Shown here in pieces: positions 9,706 through 19,157 of a DNA stretch of 64,000 nucleotides. The stretch is from contig JAAUZL010000008.1 of assembly GCA_014804615.1 (NCBI GenBank), forward strand, positions 190,255-254,254. Direction: 5' to 3'. Each line of letters begins with the position of its first letter. The stretch's first letter is position 1. This DNA is from Lachnospiraceae bacterium. GTDB taxonomy: Bacteria > Bacillota > Clostridia > Lachnospirales > Lachnospiraceae. The position numbers and the translations under genes are program-made. The notes under the pieces are model-generated. The model was given only the letters and a program-made list of their open reading frames with translations. It ran no database searches and had not been told where the DNA came from.

Positions 9706-11829
9706 TTACTCGCTATCTGCATATCCCCACACCTCTAATTCAGACAAGCAGATGTCGTCATATTTTTCTCCAGATGACGCTTCAAGAATAGTAATTTTTA
9801 AATATTCTGTATATATTGGACTGTCATATTTAAGCCAATCACTGTATGACTGCTCTACTATATCTTGATATGTATATTCATCTAATTGCATTTCAAAACT
9901 ATACCCATCAGAAAAGGCAAATTCCACTCTATCTATCTTCCCATTATTATTAAATACATCCTCATTTTTCATATAGCCATTCAGCAAAAAGATATCAGTA
10001 AGGTATATTGGAGTTGAAAAATATATCTCTATATATTGACCTTCCCCATCTCCGTCAACGCCTTCCGCCCAGCATGTGTCTCTATCCCCATCAAATAATG
10101 CTTCTGCCGTATATGTACCTGCACTATCCATTAGCTCAGATGATGCAAAAACCGTATTGATATATAAATCATTAAGCAGTATGCTTTCCTTCTCCTCCTT
10201 TGCATTCTTGGCAGATTCATACACCACCTGAATATTATCGGTCCACTCGTAGTTGCCTGTAAATATATCCTCTGTTGACGCAGAATCAAATTGTGCAACG
10301 TAAATTCCTTCCCTCGCGGCATTATTGCTGTAATATATTACTAAACCCTCAACTGAGTACAAATAACTATGAAATTCTATCCTATCATCGTACAACTCGC
10401 AGTTCCAACTACTAAAATTAGAATCTCTATCAAAATCAAAGCCATTTCCGTAATCAATATGATGCTTCGCAGATATTGCCAATCCACCATTATTGTACTC
10501 ACTCCTGTACAACTGTATTTCATCAATAACATTATCACCGTCCTTCTTATATTGACGATAATATGTACCCAACATTGCATCTACCGCGCTAGTATCTCTT
10601 AACAGAAACGTTACGTCTCCACATTCAATCTCCAGTTTTCTTACCTGTTCCATAGTAATACGTGGATACAGTTGACCACTCACCTTTCTTCCCACAGAGA
10701 TTGTTTCTTCATACACTGTATTTGCACCATAATCCAGATCAGCTATATAATCATTTGCATAGACGCTAAACATAGACTCTCCCACCATTACAGGAATACT
10801 CCCTATATTTTGTATCACATAGCTAATATATGCCGTATCATTTCTTGAACCGCACTCTGTAAAGATAACACTTATTTGACCACCATCCTCTAATTCAAAT
10901 ATAACAGATTCATTCAGACCGTATGACAGAACCTCATCCATATCTTCTATTGAATAATCTTCTTCATCATAATCCTCATTTGTAAAGACAGTTTCCTTTA
11001 CTATTTCCTCATCATATCCATCTTCAGTACAATTCTTTTCCACAACTTTTTCATTATCCGATATATTCCCCAGCCAGGATAAGCTTCCTAAAATTATAAG
11101 CAACAGCATGACAATCCCAGCACCTATACCTAAACACTTCTTTCTGTTCTGGATATTTATCGTCTGTTTTCCTCTACTTAAGTATTGATTCACATTGTTG
11201 CTATTCACCTGATCGGTACTTATTTCAGAATTGGTCGGCATTGTCGATGTTGAGCATGCTTCCGAGCCATACATTGCATTTTTCTGCATGTTATTAGCCA
11301 TATTCTCACAACAAATTTGCTGCACTGTATAACCAATGATACCCATATCTACCACAGTATTTCTATAATGATAAATTGATGTTCTAAAATCAAAGAATGC
11401 ACCAACAATTGATTTTCTCCACCAAATGGTAAAGGAGTCATCTTCTCCATAAGTAACATCGTATATCATTTTCTTATGCGTTATGACCGGGTTCTCCTCA
11501 CTTCCCTTTTCAACCCGAAAATTCAGTGGTGTCAATTGCCCAATCAAATGATGAATTAATGCATCATAGGGCACTTTATTATCAAGATAAAATTTTTGCA
11601 ATCTAAGCCCTTTCCACTTCAAATCAAGGATACAATGTTTTATCGTCAATGCCATCAATAAAGTCAGAAAATTTACTCCCAATATACCTTCTATCCCATT
11701 ATGCAAGCAAATACCTATTATAACTCCCAGCGCAACTGCAACAATATATATAATGTTATATTTCCTACCTCCATCATCTAACGGAGCCATTGATGACAAT
11801 TTCAATCTTTCCTGCTTTTTGGTATCCAT
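9706..11829 (-). CDS. Membrane protein with C-terminal discoidin-like (NADase-type glycan-binding) domain
   Basis: A 707-residue protein. Residues 25-60 form one or two hydrophobic helices and about 235-258 a further helix (GIGAGIVMLLLIILGSLSWL), followed by a very acidic linker. The last ~155 residues (from about LNDLYINTVFASSELMDS) look like a discoidin/F5-8C-type beta sandwich: ALFDGDRDTCWAEG, IEIYFSTPIYLTDI, LKITILEAS, SELEVWG. This resembles the glycan-binding domain of streptococcal NADase translocation regions. The orientation is probably N-terminus in and C-terminal sandwich out. GGAGGGAAAAT precedes the ATG; a near-consensus promoter and palindrome lie upstream beside a divergent Xre gene. 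Confidence 0.75.
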   Translation of the reverse strand: MDTKKQERLKLSSMAPLDDGGRKYNIIYIVAVALGVIIGICLHNGIEGILGVNFLTLLMALTIKHCILDLKWKGLRLQKFYLDNKVPYDALIHHLIGQLTPLNFRVEKGSEENPVITHKKMIYDVTYGEDDSFTIWWRKSIVGAFFDFRTSIYHYRNTVVDMGIIGYTVQQICCENMANNMQKNAMYGSEACSTSTMPTNSEISTDQVNSNNVNQYLSRGKQTINIQNRKKCLGIGAGIVMLLLIILGSLSWLGNISDNEKVVEKNCTEDGYDEEIVKETVFTNEDYDEEDYSIEDMDEVLSYGLNESVIFELEDGGQISVIFTECGSRNDTAYISYVIQNIGSIPVMVGESMFSVYANDYIADLDYGANTVYEETISVGRKVSGQLYPRITMEQVRKLEIECGDVTFLLRDTSAVDAMLGTYYRQYKKDGDNVIDEIQLYRSEYNNGGLAISAKHHIDYGNGFDFDRDSNFSSWNCELYDDRIEFHSYLYSVEGLVIYYSNNAAREGIYVAQFDSASTEDIFTGNYEWTDNIQVVYESAKNAKEEKESILLNDLYINTVFASSELMDSAGTYTAEALFDGDRDTCWAEGVDGDGEGQYIEIYFSTPIYLTDIFLLNGYMKNEDVFNNNGKIDRVEFAFSDGYSFEMQLDEYTYQDIVEQSYSDWLKYDSPIYTEYLKITILEASSGEKYDDICLSELEVWGYADSE

Positions 11830-11869
11830 ATTTTCCCTCCATATCCTTAAATCTTTTCATTGAAAAGCA

Positions 11870-11927
11870 TGTATGAATATTCATACATACTTTGACATAT
11901 TATACTCGGATATTCATACATAGTCAA
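11870..11927 (-). promoter_or_regulatory. Promoter and palindromic operator of the 707-aa gene
   Basis: On the minus strand TTGACT (11927-11922) is followed 17 bp later by TATAAT (11904-11899), a near-perfect sigma-A promoter. An 18-bp perfect palindrome, TGTATGAATATTCATACA, covers 11870-11887 just downstream of the -10. A half-site (ATTCATACATA) lies inside the spacer at 11912-11922. The small Xre protein encoded divergently at 11981 is the likely binder. A plus-strand TTGACA at 11892-11897 may serve the Xre gene. Confidence 0.75.
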
Positions 11928-11980
11928 GTTAACTATATAACAATACAATTATAAATAATTTAACAAAGGAGTTTTCGACA

Positions 11981-12184
11981 TTGATCAGCTATGATCCCTT
12001 ATTTAAGACAATGAAAGACAAAAAAATAACTTCATATAGACTTGAGAAACTAGGTTTCTCACGCGCTACCTATTATTCTATTCAAAAAGGTAACAGTGTT
12101 TCTACCAACACTATCAATCAGTTATGCAAATTATTAAACTGCAATGTGTCAGACATTATTCGATTTATAAATGAAGATGAATGA
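11981..12184 (+). CDS. Small Xre/Cro-type HTH regulator
   Basis: A 67-residue protein consisting of a single helix-turn-helix domain (SYRLEKLGFSRATYYSIQKG, then TINQLCKLLNCNVSDII). This is the minimal Cro/C1 length. AAAGGAG lies upstream of the start codon. It is divergent from the 707-residue membrane gene and the shared spacer contains an 18-bp palindrome, so it probably represses that operon and itself. Confidence 0.85.
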   Translation: MISYDPLFKTMKDKKITSYRLEKLGFSRATYYSIQKGNSVSTNTINQLCKLLNCNVSDIIRFINEDE

Positions 12185-12308
12185 CACTTCATTCAATACA
12201 CACTCACCAGATTACCCAATGAAATTCTTTAATAAAGTCGGAACAGAAATTTTATCCAAGTGCTAACACATTAGAAAATATAATCAACTATATCACACAA
12301 ACAAAAAA

Positions 12309-12343
12309 CGCCAGAAGTCCTGTATAAACACGGACTCCCAGCG
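12309..12343 (-). terminator. Terminator of the MoxR/DUF58 operon
   Basis: CGCCAGAAGTCC (12309-12320) pairs with GGACTCCCAGCG (12332-12343), with G-U pairs, around an 11-nt loop. On the minus strand it is followed by TTTTTT. The loop-proximal sequence CCGTGTTTATACAGG is shared with the terminator beyond the guaA paralogue at 58654-58694. Confidence 0.9.
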
Positions 12344-12364
12344 CTCTTATTTTCTGCTCGGACT

Positions 12365-13588
12365 TTATTCTAAATCCTCCCCATACCTCACCTCCTCATA
12401 CGCCCTATGCAGTTCCCGCATCTCCTCATCATCCTGTAACCCTGCCCTCTCCTCAATCTCTGCGGGCGATTCATAAGGTGCCGGTCTGTCTTTCCTATGC
12501 TTTCGTATCATCTTCCGGTATCTGCGCTTTATCTTATCTGCTGTACCATCTGTGCGGCGGTATCCCTTCTCCAACATTTCTTCCCTGTCAGTTCTTCCTT
12601 TGTCTTTGATCTCCTCGATGATATCTCCATTCTCGTCGCGGCTGTTTCGGAAATCCTGAAACACCCTCCTGACCGCCCTAAGAATCCCATAAACAAGCGC
12701 CAGAATACAGACGCCGCCAAACACCTGAAACAAAACATTCACAAATGCCGGCAGCTCCTTCACCGGTTTCCCGTCTTGCAGCATCTCCCATATTTCCATA
12801 TTGCCTGCATCGCTAAATCCCATTTCATTCAGATCCTCCATCGGTGTCAGCTCCAGGCCATCCAGCCATCCCATGATATCCATATAACGTCTGTGTGCTG
12901 ACAGAAACACCGAGGGAAGTATCCCGATCAAAAGCAGGACCATAAACAATAAAAGCATGGAAAAACTCACTCCGTACAATCGCCTTGTCGGAATGCCCTT
13001 GATCCGCTTATTGGTTTCCAGATACCCCTTTGTCTGCCGAAAATAGGTAGCGATCAATGCCAGAAAGAGATAGACGATCGCGCTGCCAAATGCCATATCA
13101 CACAAGGCCTTTCCATTCAGGCACACACCCAATCCATAGATTACCACAAAATACCACAGAAACGGCAGCATCGGGGTGTCAAGAAATGCCTCCTCCTTCG
13201 CCGCAAGCGGATCCTCGTCTTTCCTTCGGGGTGACTCCTTTACCCTGCTCTGCATTCTCTTCAGGGCAATAAAAAATATCTCCGCTGACATTCCGATACA
13301 ATAGCAGACCGCATAAGCATCGAATCCATGAAACGACACGACAATTCCCCATACAGCCATAAGCGGCGCCACGCAGATCCCTATGTAGACCACAAGGTAT
13401 TTGACCCGTTTTGCCGCCCAATCGGTAAGAATCACCGGAATCAAAATCAAGAGACATTTGCAATATAATACACCTGCCCCTGCCGGGTCCGACAGCCCGG
13501 TCATCGTATAAAAAAGTGGAATCAACAGCACAAAAAAAAGTGTGGCATGCGCATATCCTATGATTTTCAAGCTTCGGCTTACAATCAT
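12365..13588 (-). CDS. DUF4129-like membrane protein of MoxR operon
   Basis: A 407-residue protein with about eight hydrophobic helices in the first 230 residues and another at about 288-308. A cytoplasmic basic C-terminus follows (KRRYRKMIRKHRKDRPAPYE...ELHRAYEEVRYGED) that matches the DUF4129 tail pattern. It is the last gene of a MoxR-DUF58-membrane protein operon and overlaps the DUF58 gene by four bases. Such operons assemble or modify envelope proteins, often with von Willebrand or transglutaminase partners. The transglutaminase domain usual in some homologues is absent. AGGAGG lies 10 bases before the ATG. Confidence 0.7.
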   Translation of the reverse strand: MIVSRSLKIIGYAHATLFFVLLIPLFYTMTGLSDPAGAGVLYCKCLLILIPVILTDWAAKRVKYLVVYIGICVAPLMAVWGIVVSFHGFDAYAVCYCIGMSAEIFFIALKRMQSRVKESPRRKDEDPLAAKEEAFLDTPMLPFLWYFVVIYGLGVCLNGKALCDMAFGSAIVYLFLALIATYFRQTKGYLETNKRIKGIPTRRLYGVSFSMLLLFMVLLLIGILPSVFLSAHRRYMDIMGWLDGLELTPMEDLNEMGFSDAGNMEIWEMLQDGKPVKELPAFVNVLFQVFGGVCILALVYGILRAVRRVFQDFRNSRDENGDIIEEIKDKGRTDREEMLEKGYRRTDGTADKIKRRYRKMIRKHRKDRPAPYESPAEIEERAGLQDDEEMRELHRAYEEVRYGEDLE

Positions 13589-14724
13589 CCTCCCGCCACC
13601 TCCTTGACTAGCACCTGTACATTATCCTTCCTTTTTATGGCATTTATGCAGTCTTTCTGAACCGCCTTTTCACTCCTGTACACCGGCACCACAACCAGAG
13701 TCTGATATGCTCCGCCGCAATCTCCGATACAGTTCATAAGCTGTTGATTCAGATTTTTTGTAATAAAGATGAGAAGGGTATCCTGAGAAAGCGGCTTTTT
13801 AGAGAGCGCACCGGTAAACAGCTCTCTCACCAGCTGCTCAAAATCCTGATTCCCCGCTTCAGGATCGTACTCCGCAAGCATCCGCTCCAGTTCGGTCAAC
13901 GCACTTTTGCGATTCGTCGGCATCATAATCTGCCCGGCTCCATTGTAAGCAAATCCAACCTCAATGTTCTGCCGCAGAAGCTTTCTGACCAGAGTCGCCG
14001 CCATGGCTATGCTCTCTTCCACCAGTTCCTCCCTCTTTATGATACCGACATCCTCCACATCGAGAAAGAGCATCGCTTTCTGGGACTGTACGGAGTCGTA
14101 GGTATTGACCATCAGGGAGCCGGTCTTGGCGCTTGCCTTCCAGTTGATCGCCTTCATAGGATCATCGGTCGTGTAGCTTCTTATCGTGCGAAAGGCAAAG
14201 GGATCTTCGTAAAGCCGCTTCGCACATTGCAGTGTTCCCAACAGCTGCTCGCACACCGTTTTAATTTCTGACACATCTGTCATTCTTGGATACACATAGA
14301 TTTCTGCATCGGTCTCTATCCCTTTGCTGTAGCGCTTTCCATAAAGCAGGCTATGCGTTGAAATTTCCGCATCGCTTATCGTATATCTGCCGCGTTTCGT
14401 GCATTTCACGGGAATCTCCCGTGTGATCTTCTGTCTGCCCAGAATGGCAAAAATATCCCTTTTATAGATATAATCGCTGACAATGGTGTTGTCCGCATTG
14501 GAAAAATCAAGTTCTTTCTTGGTTCGAAATCGCACTTCCATCACAGGGACGGGAACAGCCTTTCTGTTCTCAATGACCTCGTAAAATTTCGTCTCCTGTC
14601 CGGCATAAACGTAAGCGGACGCAAACCACAGCTTCACCACAATCTCTTTATCCCACTGCCATCTATAATAGAGCATCCATAATACGCCTACGATCAGAAC
14701 CCCAAGCAAAAAAAATAGTATCAT
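13585..14724 (-). CDS. DUF58 domain protein
   Basis: A 379-residue protein with an N-terminal membrane helix (FFLLGVLIVGVLWMLYY) and a beta-rich middle. The DUF58 core lies around residues 190-235: DDPMKAINWKASAKTGSLMV, a von Willebrand-like strand with a metal-binding pattern. It overlaps the upstream moxR by ATGA and the downstream membrane gene by four bases, so translation is coupled. DUF58 proteins act with MoxR ATPases in envelope-related assembly, though their exact role is poorly known. Confidence 0.92.
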   Translation of the reverse strand: MILFFLLGVLIVGVLWMLYYRWQWDKEIVVKLWFASAYVYAGQETKFYEVIENRKAVPVPVMEVRFRTKKELDFSNADNTIVSDYIYKRDIFAILGRQKITREIPVKCTKRGRYTISDAEISTHSLLYGKRYSKGIETDAEIYVYPRMTDVSEIKTVCEQLLGTLQCAKRLYEDPFAFRTIRSYTTDDPMKAINWKASAKTGSLMVNTYDSVQSQKAMLFLDVEDVGIIKREELVEESIAMAATLVRKLLRQNIEVGFAYNGAGQIMMPTNRKSALTELERMLAEYDPEAGNQDFEQLVRELFTGALSKKPLSQDTLLIFITKNLNQQLMNCIGDCGGAYQTLVVVPVYRSEKAVQKDCINAIKRKDNVQVLVKEVAGG

Positions 14725-15650
14725 CTCTTTGACCAGTCCTCTGTCGGTAGTTCCACACTGTTTAATAGATTCGTTACATGGGCTGCCTTTTGCGCCTCAT
14801 CAAATTCACCGATCAGTCTGTGGCACAATACGCAGTGCGCAACCCCCTTGATATCCTCAGGCACCACATACTCCCGCTCCTGCACAAGCGCATAGCCCTG
14901 TGCCATACGCAGAAACGCAAGAGTTCCTCGCGGACTCACGCCCACATTATTTTTTCTGGTTTCCTGTACCAGGGCAACCATATAGTCCCGCAGATCCGCA
15001 TGTACATATACCTGACGGCAGGCATCCTGCAATGCCCTGATATCCTCCGCACTGCACACCGGCTCAATCTCGGCAAGCGGCTCCGCGTTGATAAAGCGGT
15101 CTATCATCTGACGTTCTTCACTCGTGGTCAGGCTTCCCATATGTATCTTCGCAATAAAGCGGTCAAGCTGCGCTTCGGGAAGGGGAAAGCAGCCGATCGT
15201 CTCCACGGGATTCTGCGTGGCGATCACGAAGAAAGGAGCCTCCAGCATCCGCGTCTCTCCGTCCACGGTCACCTGCCCTTCCGCCATACATTCCAGAAGG
15301 CTTGACTGCGTTCTCGGGGTAGCTCTGTTGATCTCATCCGCCAGCAAAATGTTGGTAAACACAGGACCTTGCTTAAAGGTAAACACCGCCTTCTCCTGAT
15401 TAAAAAATGACAATCCTGTCACATCACTCGGAAGAAGATCCGGCGTAAACTGTACCCTATCAAACTTGCAGCCCATAGACTTTGCCAGCGCCTTGGCCAA
15501 TACTGTCTTTCCCGTTCCCGGCACGTCCTCCAGGAGCACATGACCTCCCGCTGCTACAGCAGCAAGCAACAGCCTTGTCACTTCCTTTTTCCCGATCATT
15601 ACCTTCGCTACATTCTCTTCAATTCTTGACAATATTTTTTCTGATACCAT
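14721..15650 (-). CDS. MoxR family AAA+ ATPase
   Basis: A 309-residue AAA+ protein. Walker A is EDVPGTGKTVLAKALA (about 41-56), Walker B is NILLADEINRATPRTQSSLL (about 100-119) and sensor 1 is FFVIATQNPVE. A C-terminal lid carries GVSPRGTLAFLRMAQ. The length is typical of MoxR chaperone-like ATPases. It is first in a three-gene operon with DUF58 and a DUF4129-like protein, the classic arrangement. Confidence 0.96.
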   Translation of the reverse strand: MVSEKILSRIEENVAKVMIGKKEVTRLLLAAVAAGGHVLLEDVPGTGKTVLAKALAKSMGCKFDRVQFTPDLLPSDVTGLSFFNQEKAVFTFKQGPVFTNILLADEINRATPRTQSSLLECMAEGQVTVDGETRMLEAPFFVIATQNPVETIGCFPLPEAQLDRFIAKIHMGSLTTSEERQMIDRFINAEPLAEIEPVCSAEDIRALQDACRQVYVHADLRDYMVALVQETRKNNVGVSPRGTLAFLRMAQGYALVQEREYVVPEDIKGVAHCVLCHRLIGEFDEAQKAAHVTNLLNSVELPTEDWSKR

Positions 15651-15791
15651 GCTGTTCGTCTCCCTCGTCTTTCTTTAATAGATAGTATAGCATAAAACAG
15701 GATGATTTCCCCAACGAGTTATGATATACTCTTTTTAACTGATATTTTTTCTGTATCCAAAAATGAAAATGAGAATGGAGGACATGAGATT

Positions 15792-16355
15792 ATGGCACAT
15801 CAGAACTTACCTGCATCGGAAGCATTGGCAAAGCTGAAAGAAGGGAATGCGCGCTATCTGGATGCGACCAGCAACCCGGGAGACATATCTGCCGCATTGC
15901 GGAAAAAGACATGCGAAGAAGGCCAGACACCTTACGCAATCGTTATCACCTGTTCAGACTCCAGAGTTATCCCGGAGAGCATTTTTACGGCGGGCATCGG
16001 CGAGCTGTTCACCATCCGCGTAGCAGGCAACGTCATGGATCATCATCAGCTGGGAAGCGTGGAATATGCCGCAGATCATCTCGGCACGAATCTGGTGGTT
16101 GTACTGGGACATACACACTGCGGCGCGGTAGGTGCTACTATCACCAGCGATCCTTCCGGTTTCGTAAAATACATAACCGATGAGATCCGCCTGGCGATCG
16201 GCGATGAGAAAGACGAGTTAAAGGCTTGCCGCTTAAATGTGGAGAGAAGCGTTTCCATTATCAAAGAGCAGCTGCACTTAACCGACGACAGCGACTTAAA
16301 AGTATGCGGTGCGATTTATCATATCGACAGCGGCCGCGTGGAGTTTATGGATTAA
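15792..16355 (+). CDS. Beta-class carbonic anhydrase
   Basis: A 187-residue enzyme interconverting CO2 and bicarbonate. The zinc site is visible: VITCSDSRVIPES supplies Cys and Asp/Arg, and GHTHCGAVG supplies His and Cys. GGAGG lies ten bases before the ATG at 15792; an upstream in-frame ATG at 15702 has no ribosome site and would add a non-conserved tail. The gene is divergent from moxR and followed by a terminator. Confidence 0.95.
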   Translation: MAHQNLPASEALAKLKEGNARYLDATSNPGDISAALRKKTCEEGQTPYAIVITCSDSRVIPESIFTAGIGELFTIRVAGNVMDHHQLGSVEYAADHLGTNLVVVLGHTHCGAVGATITSDPSGFVKYITDEIRLAIGDEKDELKACRLNVERSVSIIKEQLHLTDDSDLKVCGAIYHIDSGRVEFMD

Positions 16356-16382
16356 TAGTAAGAAACTTTGGTGAGCGAAGGG

Positions 16383-16409
16383 CCCCGGAAAACCGTAGGT
16401 TTTTCGGGG
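16383..16409 (+). terminator. Terminator after carbonic anhydrase
   Basis: CCCCGGAAAACC (16383-16394) pairs with GGTTTTTCGGGG (16398-16409) over a three-base loop. It is a strong stem, with a weak T tract after it. Confidence 0.7.
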
Positions 16410-16450
16410 TTCTGCCTTGTAATTTGCGAACACAGGAGGTCATTTTTATA

Positions 16451-17014
16451 ATGTCAAAAATAGCTGTTTTCTTTCCAGGCATAGGATACCATTGTGATAA
16501 GCCCCTTCTGTATTACAGCAGGAATATCGCCCGTGAACTGGGGTATCAAAATTGTCAAAATGTGAGTTATACCTATCAGGCCGGAAATATCCGTGGCAAT
16601 GAAGAAAAAATGAAAGAAGCATATGAGGCGCTGTTTTTACAAGCCGAAGCTGCGCTTACAGATATTGTCTGGTCGGAATATGATGATGTACTTTTTATTT
16701 CAAAAAGCATCGGTACGATCATTGCCACATCCTATGCAGAAAAATATGGTTTAAAAGATGCAACGCATATCTTATATACGCCGCTGGCACAGACTTATCT
16801 TTTTCCACCGAAACATGCCATTGCTTTTATCGGGACAGCAGATCCATGGAGCGATACGGACGAGATCATCCGGCTCTCAAATACAAACCATATTCCGCTG
16901 ACTGTATATGATGCATGCAATCATTCCCTCGAATGCAACGATACACTTAAAAATCTTGAGATCTTAACAAATGTCATGCAAAAAACAAACGATTTCTGCA
17001 AGGAAACTCGTTGA
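16451..17014 (+). CDS. Alpha/beta hydrolase-like protein
   Basis: A 187-residue protein with a hydrolase-like order: FFPGIGYHCDKPLLYY near the N-terminus (oxyanion region), FISKSIGTIIA as the nucleophile elbow (Ser in a SxSxG-type turn), FIGTADPWSD for the acid, and DACNHSLEC for the catalytic His. No exact substrate can be inferred. AGGAGG precedes the ATG by ten bases. An open frame extends upstream into the carbonic anhydrase gene but has no ribosome site and was discarded. Confidence 0.75.
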   Translation: MSKIAVFFPGIGYHCDKPLLYYSRNIARELGYQNCQNVSYTYQAGNIRGNEEKMKEAYEALFLQAEAALTDIVWSEYDDVLFISKSIGTIIATSYAEKYGLKDATHILYTPLAQTYLFPPKHAIAFIGTADPWSDTDEIIRLSNTNHIPLTVYDACNHSLECNDTLKNLEILTNVMQKTNDFCKETR

Positions 17015-17112
17015 AAATCGGAAGCTTGCGTCCGGACAAAAGAAACCTAATAATGTCGGGACGATATCAATGATTAAGACTATACTGTAATCACAGCGGG
17101 AGGATAATGATC

Positions 17113-17970
17113 ATGGAATGGGCCGAGGCAATCAGTGCAGCAATCAACTACATCGAGAGTCATATCACAGATAATATTACCCTATCTGATGTGGCAAACC
17201 ATGTAAATATTTCACCATTTTATTTTCAAAAGGGTTTTAGTATTTTATGCGGATATTCCATCGCGGAATATATCAGAAACCGTAGAATGGCGCTTGCCGG
17301 GAAAGAACTGATCACCAGTGACATCACCGTTATAGAGCTTGCAATGAAATATGGTTATGATTCGCCCGACAGTTTTACCAAAGCCTTTTCCCGTTTTCAT
17401 GGATATACACCTCAAACAGTGCGCAAGCATAAAACCATGATCAGGACTTTCGCACCGCTGAAAATAACAATTTCATTGAAAGGTGGTTACATTATGGATT
17501 ACAAAATCGTCAAAAAGGAAGCTTTTACAGTTTTAGGTGCATCAAAGGAATTCAGCTACGAAAATCCCAAACAGGAAATACCCCTGTTCTGGCAGGAGCA
17601 TTACGCCTCAGGGAAAGGCGAATATGTCTGCGGCATGTTCGGCATCAACATCGATCCGCAGTGGGGGACAGAAAAGTTTGAATATCTGATCGCTGATATC
17701 TATAATCCCGCTGTAGATATCCCGGAGGGATTAACGGTAAAAACTATCCCCGCGTTTACCTGGGCTGTCTTTCCGTGCAAAGGCGCGCTCCCGGATGCAT
17801 TACAGGATGTCAATACAAAAATATTCTCTGAATGGCTTCCTGCATTGCAGGATTACGAATTTGCAGCAGGCTACTGCGTAGAGATGTATGACATGCCCAA
17901 CAAGTATCCGAACGGGACAAGTGACGAAAACTATTATACCGAGATTTGGATCCCTGTGAAAAAGAAATAA
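17113..17970 (+). CDS. AraC-family regulator with GyrI-like effector domain
   Basis: A 285-residue protein. Residues 1-100 form two AraC helix-turn-helix units (ITLSDVANHVNISPFYFQKG and AMKYGYDSPDSFTKAFSRFHG). Residues 125-285 form a GyrI-like/SOUL effector-binding domain (FTVLGASKEFSY, WAVFPCKGALPDALQD, EIWIPVKKK). This is the Rob/MarA-like architecture of drug-sensing regulators. GGGAGG lies nine bases before the ATG at 17113; an ATG at 17107 is too close to it. Followed by a strong hairpin. Confidence 0.92.
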   Translation: MEWAEAISAAINYIESHITDNITLSDVANHVNISPFYFQKGFSILCGYSIAEYIRNRRMALAGKELITSDITVIELAMKYGYDSPDSFTKAFSRFHGYTPQTVRKHKTMIRTFAPLKITISLKGGYIMDYKIVKKEAFTVLGASKEFSYENPKQEIPLFWQEHYASGKGEYVCGMFGINIDPQWGTEKFEYLIADIYNPAVDIPEGLTVKTIPAFTWAVFPCKGALPDALQDVNTKIFSEWLPALQDYEFAAGYCVEMYDMPNKYPNGTSDENYYTEIWIPVKKK

Positions 17971-17986
17971 GCTTTACCATGCCTGC

Positions 17987-18020
17987 AATGGCCAACTCTT
18001 TCTAAATTGAGTTGGCCATT
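17987..18020 (+). terminator. Bidirectional terminator
   Basis: AATGGCCAACTC (17987-17998) and GAGTTGGCCATT (18009-18020) form a perfect 12-bp stem with a 10-nt loop between the convergent AraC and YitT genes. Confidence 0.85.
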
Positions 18021-18098
18021 CAGCAATTATAATTATTTTCTCAAATTGTTTTCTTATGCAATATTTCTCCTCGCCATCACACAATACTCAATATGCCT

Positions 18099-18974
18099 TT
18101 ATACCTTATCTTTATCTGCCTTCTTTTTAATATGATTTCCAATGATCTCTGACACATCACTAATCGTAATAAAGGCACTCGCATCTACCTCTTTGATCAG
18201 ATGCTTCAGTTGATAAATCTCAAGCCGGTTCAGTACGCAGTAGAGAATTACCTTTTTCCCGCTAATCAGGCCCTCACCCTCCAAGATTGTCACGGTACGT
18301 CCCATCTTCTTATATATCTCATCCGCGATCCTGCGTCCCTCATTCGTGATTATCATGGCGGATTTTGCCTGCTCCACGCCTGTCTCTACAAAATCAATCA
18401 CCTTCGACGTGATAAAATACGTCAGCAGGCTGTACATAGCCCGGTCAAATCCAAACAAAAAGCCTGCGGTCGTATAGATCACGATATTGATGAAAAGTAC
18501 CGTCTGTCCCACCGGAAGATTAAAACGCCGATTCAGAAAGATTGCCACCGTCTCCGTTCCATCGAGGCATCCGCCGGAGCGAATAACAAGCCCTACGCCT
18601 ATTCCCAGAAACACACCTCCGAAACAAACGGCCAGAAGGTAATCCTCCGTCATAACCGTAAGCGACGCAAATATTTCCAAAAAACTCGAAAATGTCACCA
18701 TAGCAACCGCAGATTTGGCAATAAATATTTTCCCCAGCTTCCGCATACCGGCGATCAGGAACGGAAGATTGAGTACCAGAGTCAGTACTCCCAGCGGAAA
18801 CCTGGTAAGATTATTGATCATAATCGAGATTCCCACAATTCCGCCATCTAGGATCGTACACGGAACCAGAAATTCTTCAATGGAAAAAGCTGCGATCATC
18901 GCACCTACCATCAGCATCACATAACTAAAAATCTCTTTCATATAATCTTTCGACTTTGCAACATTATCTGACAT
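18099..18974 (-). CDS. YitT family membrane protein (DUF161 + DUF2179)
   Basis: A 291-residue protein with five or six membrane helices (residues 15-190) carrying the family pattern GGIVGISIMINNLTRFPLG and RSGGCLDGTETVAI. A soluble DUF2179 domain follows (about 205-285). GGAGG lies eight bases before the ATG at 18974. A GTG 24 codons upstream is in frame but has no ribosome site. Function of YitT proteins is unsettled. Confidence 0.94.
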   Translation of the reverse strand: MSDNVAKSKDYMKEIFSYVMLMVGAMIAAFSIEEFLVPCTILDGGIVGISIMINNLTRFPLGVLTLVLNLPFLIAGMRKLGKIFIAKSAVAMVTFSSFLEIFASLTVMTEDYLLAVCFGGVFLGIGVGLVIRSGGCLDGTETVAIFLNRRFNLPVGQTVLFINIVIYTTAGFLFGFDRAMYSLLTYFITSKVIDFVETGVEQAKSAMIITNEGRRIADEIYKKMGRTVTILEGEGLISGKKVILYCVLNRLEIYQLKHLIKEVDASAFITISDVSEIIGNHIKKKADKDKV

Positions 18975-19157
18975 AGACATTACCTCCGATATCATCATAG
19001 CAATGAAAACCATACCCGTCAAACCGAAAATCATATTCCTATCCACTTAACTATAGGACACACTTTCAGGCATTACCAATATGTCTTATGGCTACATTAT
19101 CTAAATTATGCTAGAATATAGGTAAATTATAAAAACGCACAATTTGAGAGATTATCT

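Noticed and set aside
16226-16450. Longer N-terminus for the alpha/beta hydrolase
   Set aside because: The extension overlaps the carbonic anhydrase gene in another frame and its terminator, while AGGAGG sits before the ATG at 16451.
18201-18851. 216-codon frame opposite the YitT gene
   Set aside because: It is antisense to a clear membrane-protein gene, lacks a ribosome site and has no recognisable domain.
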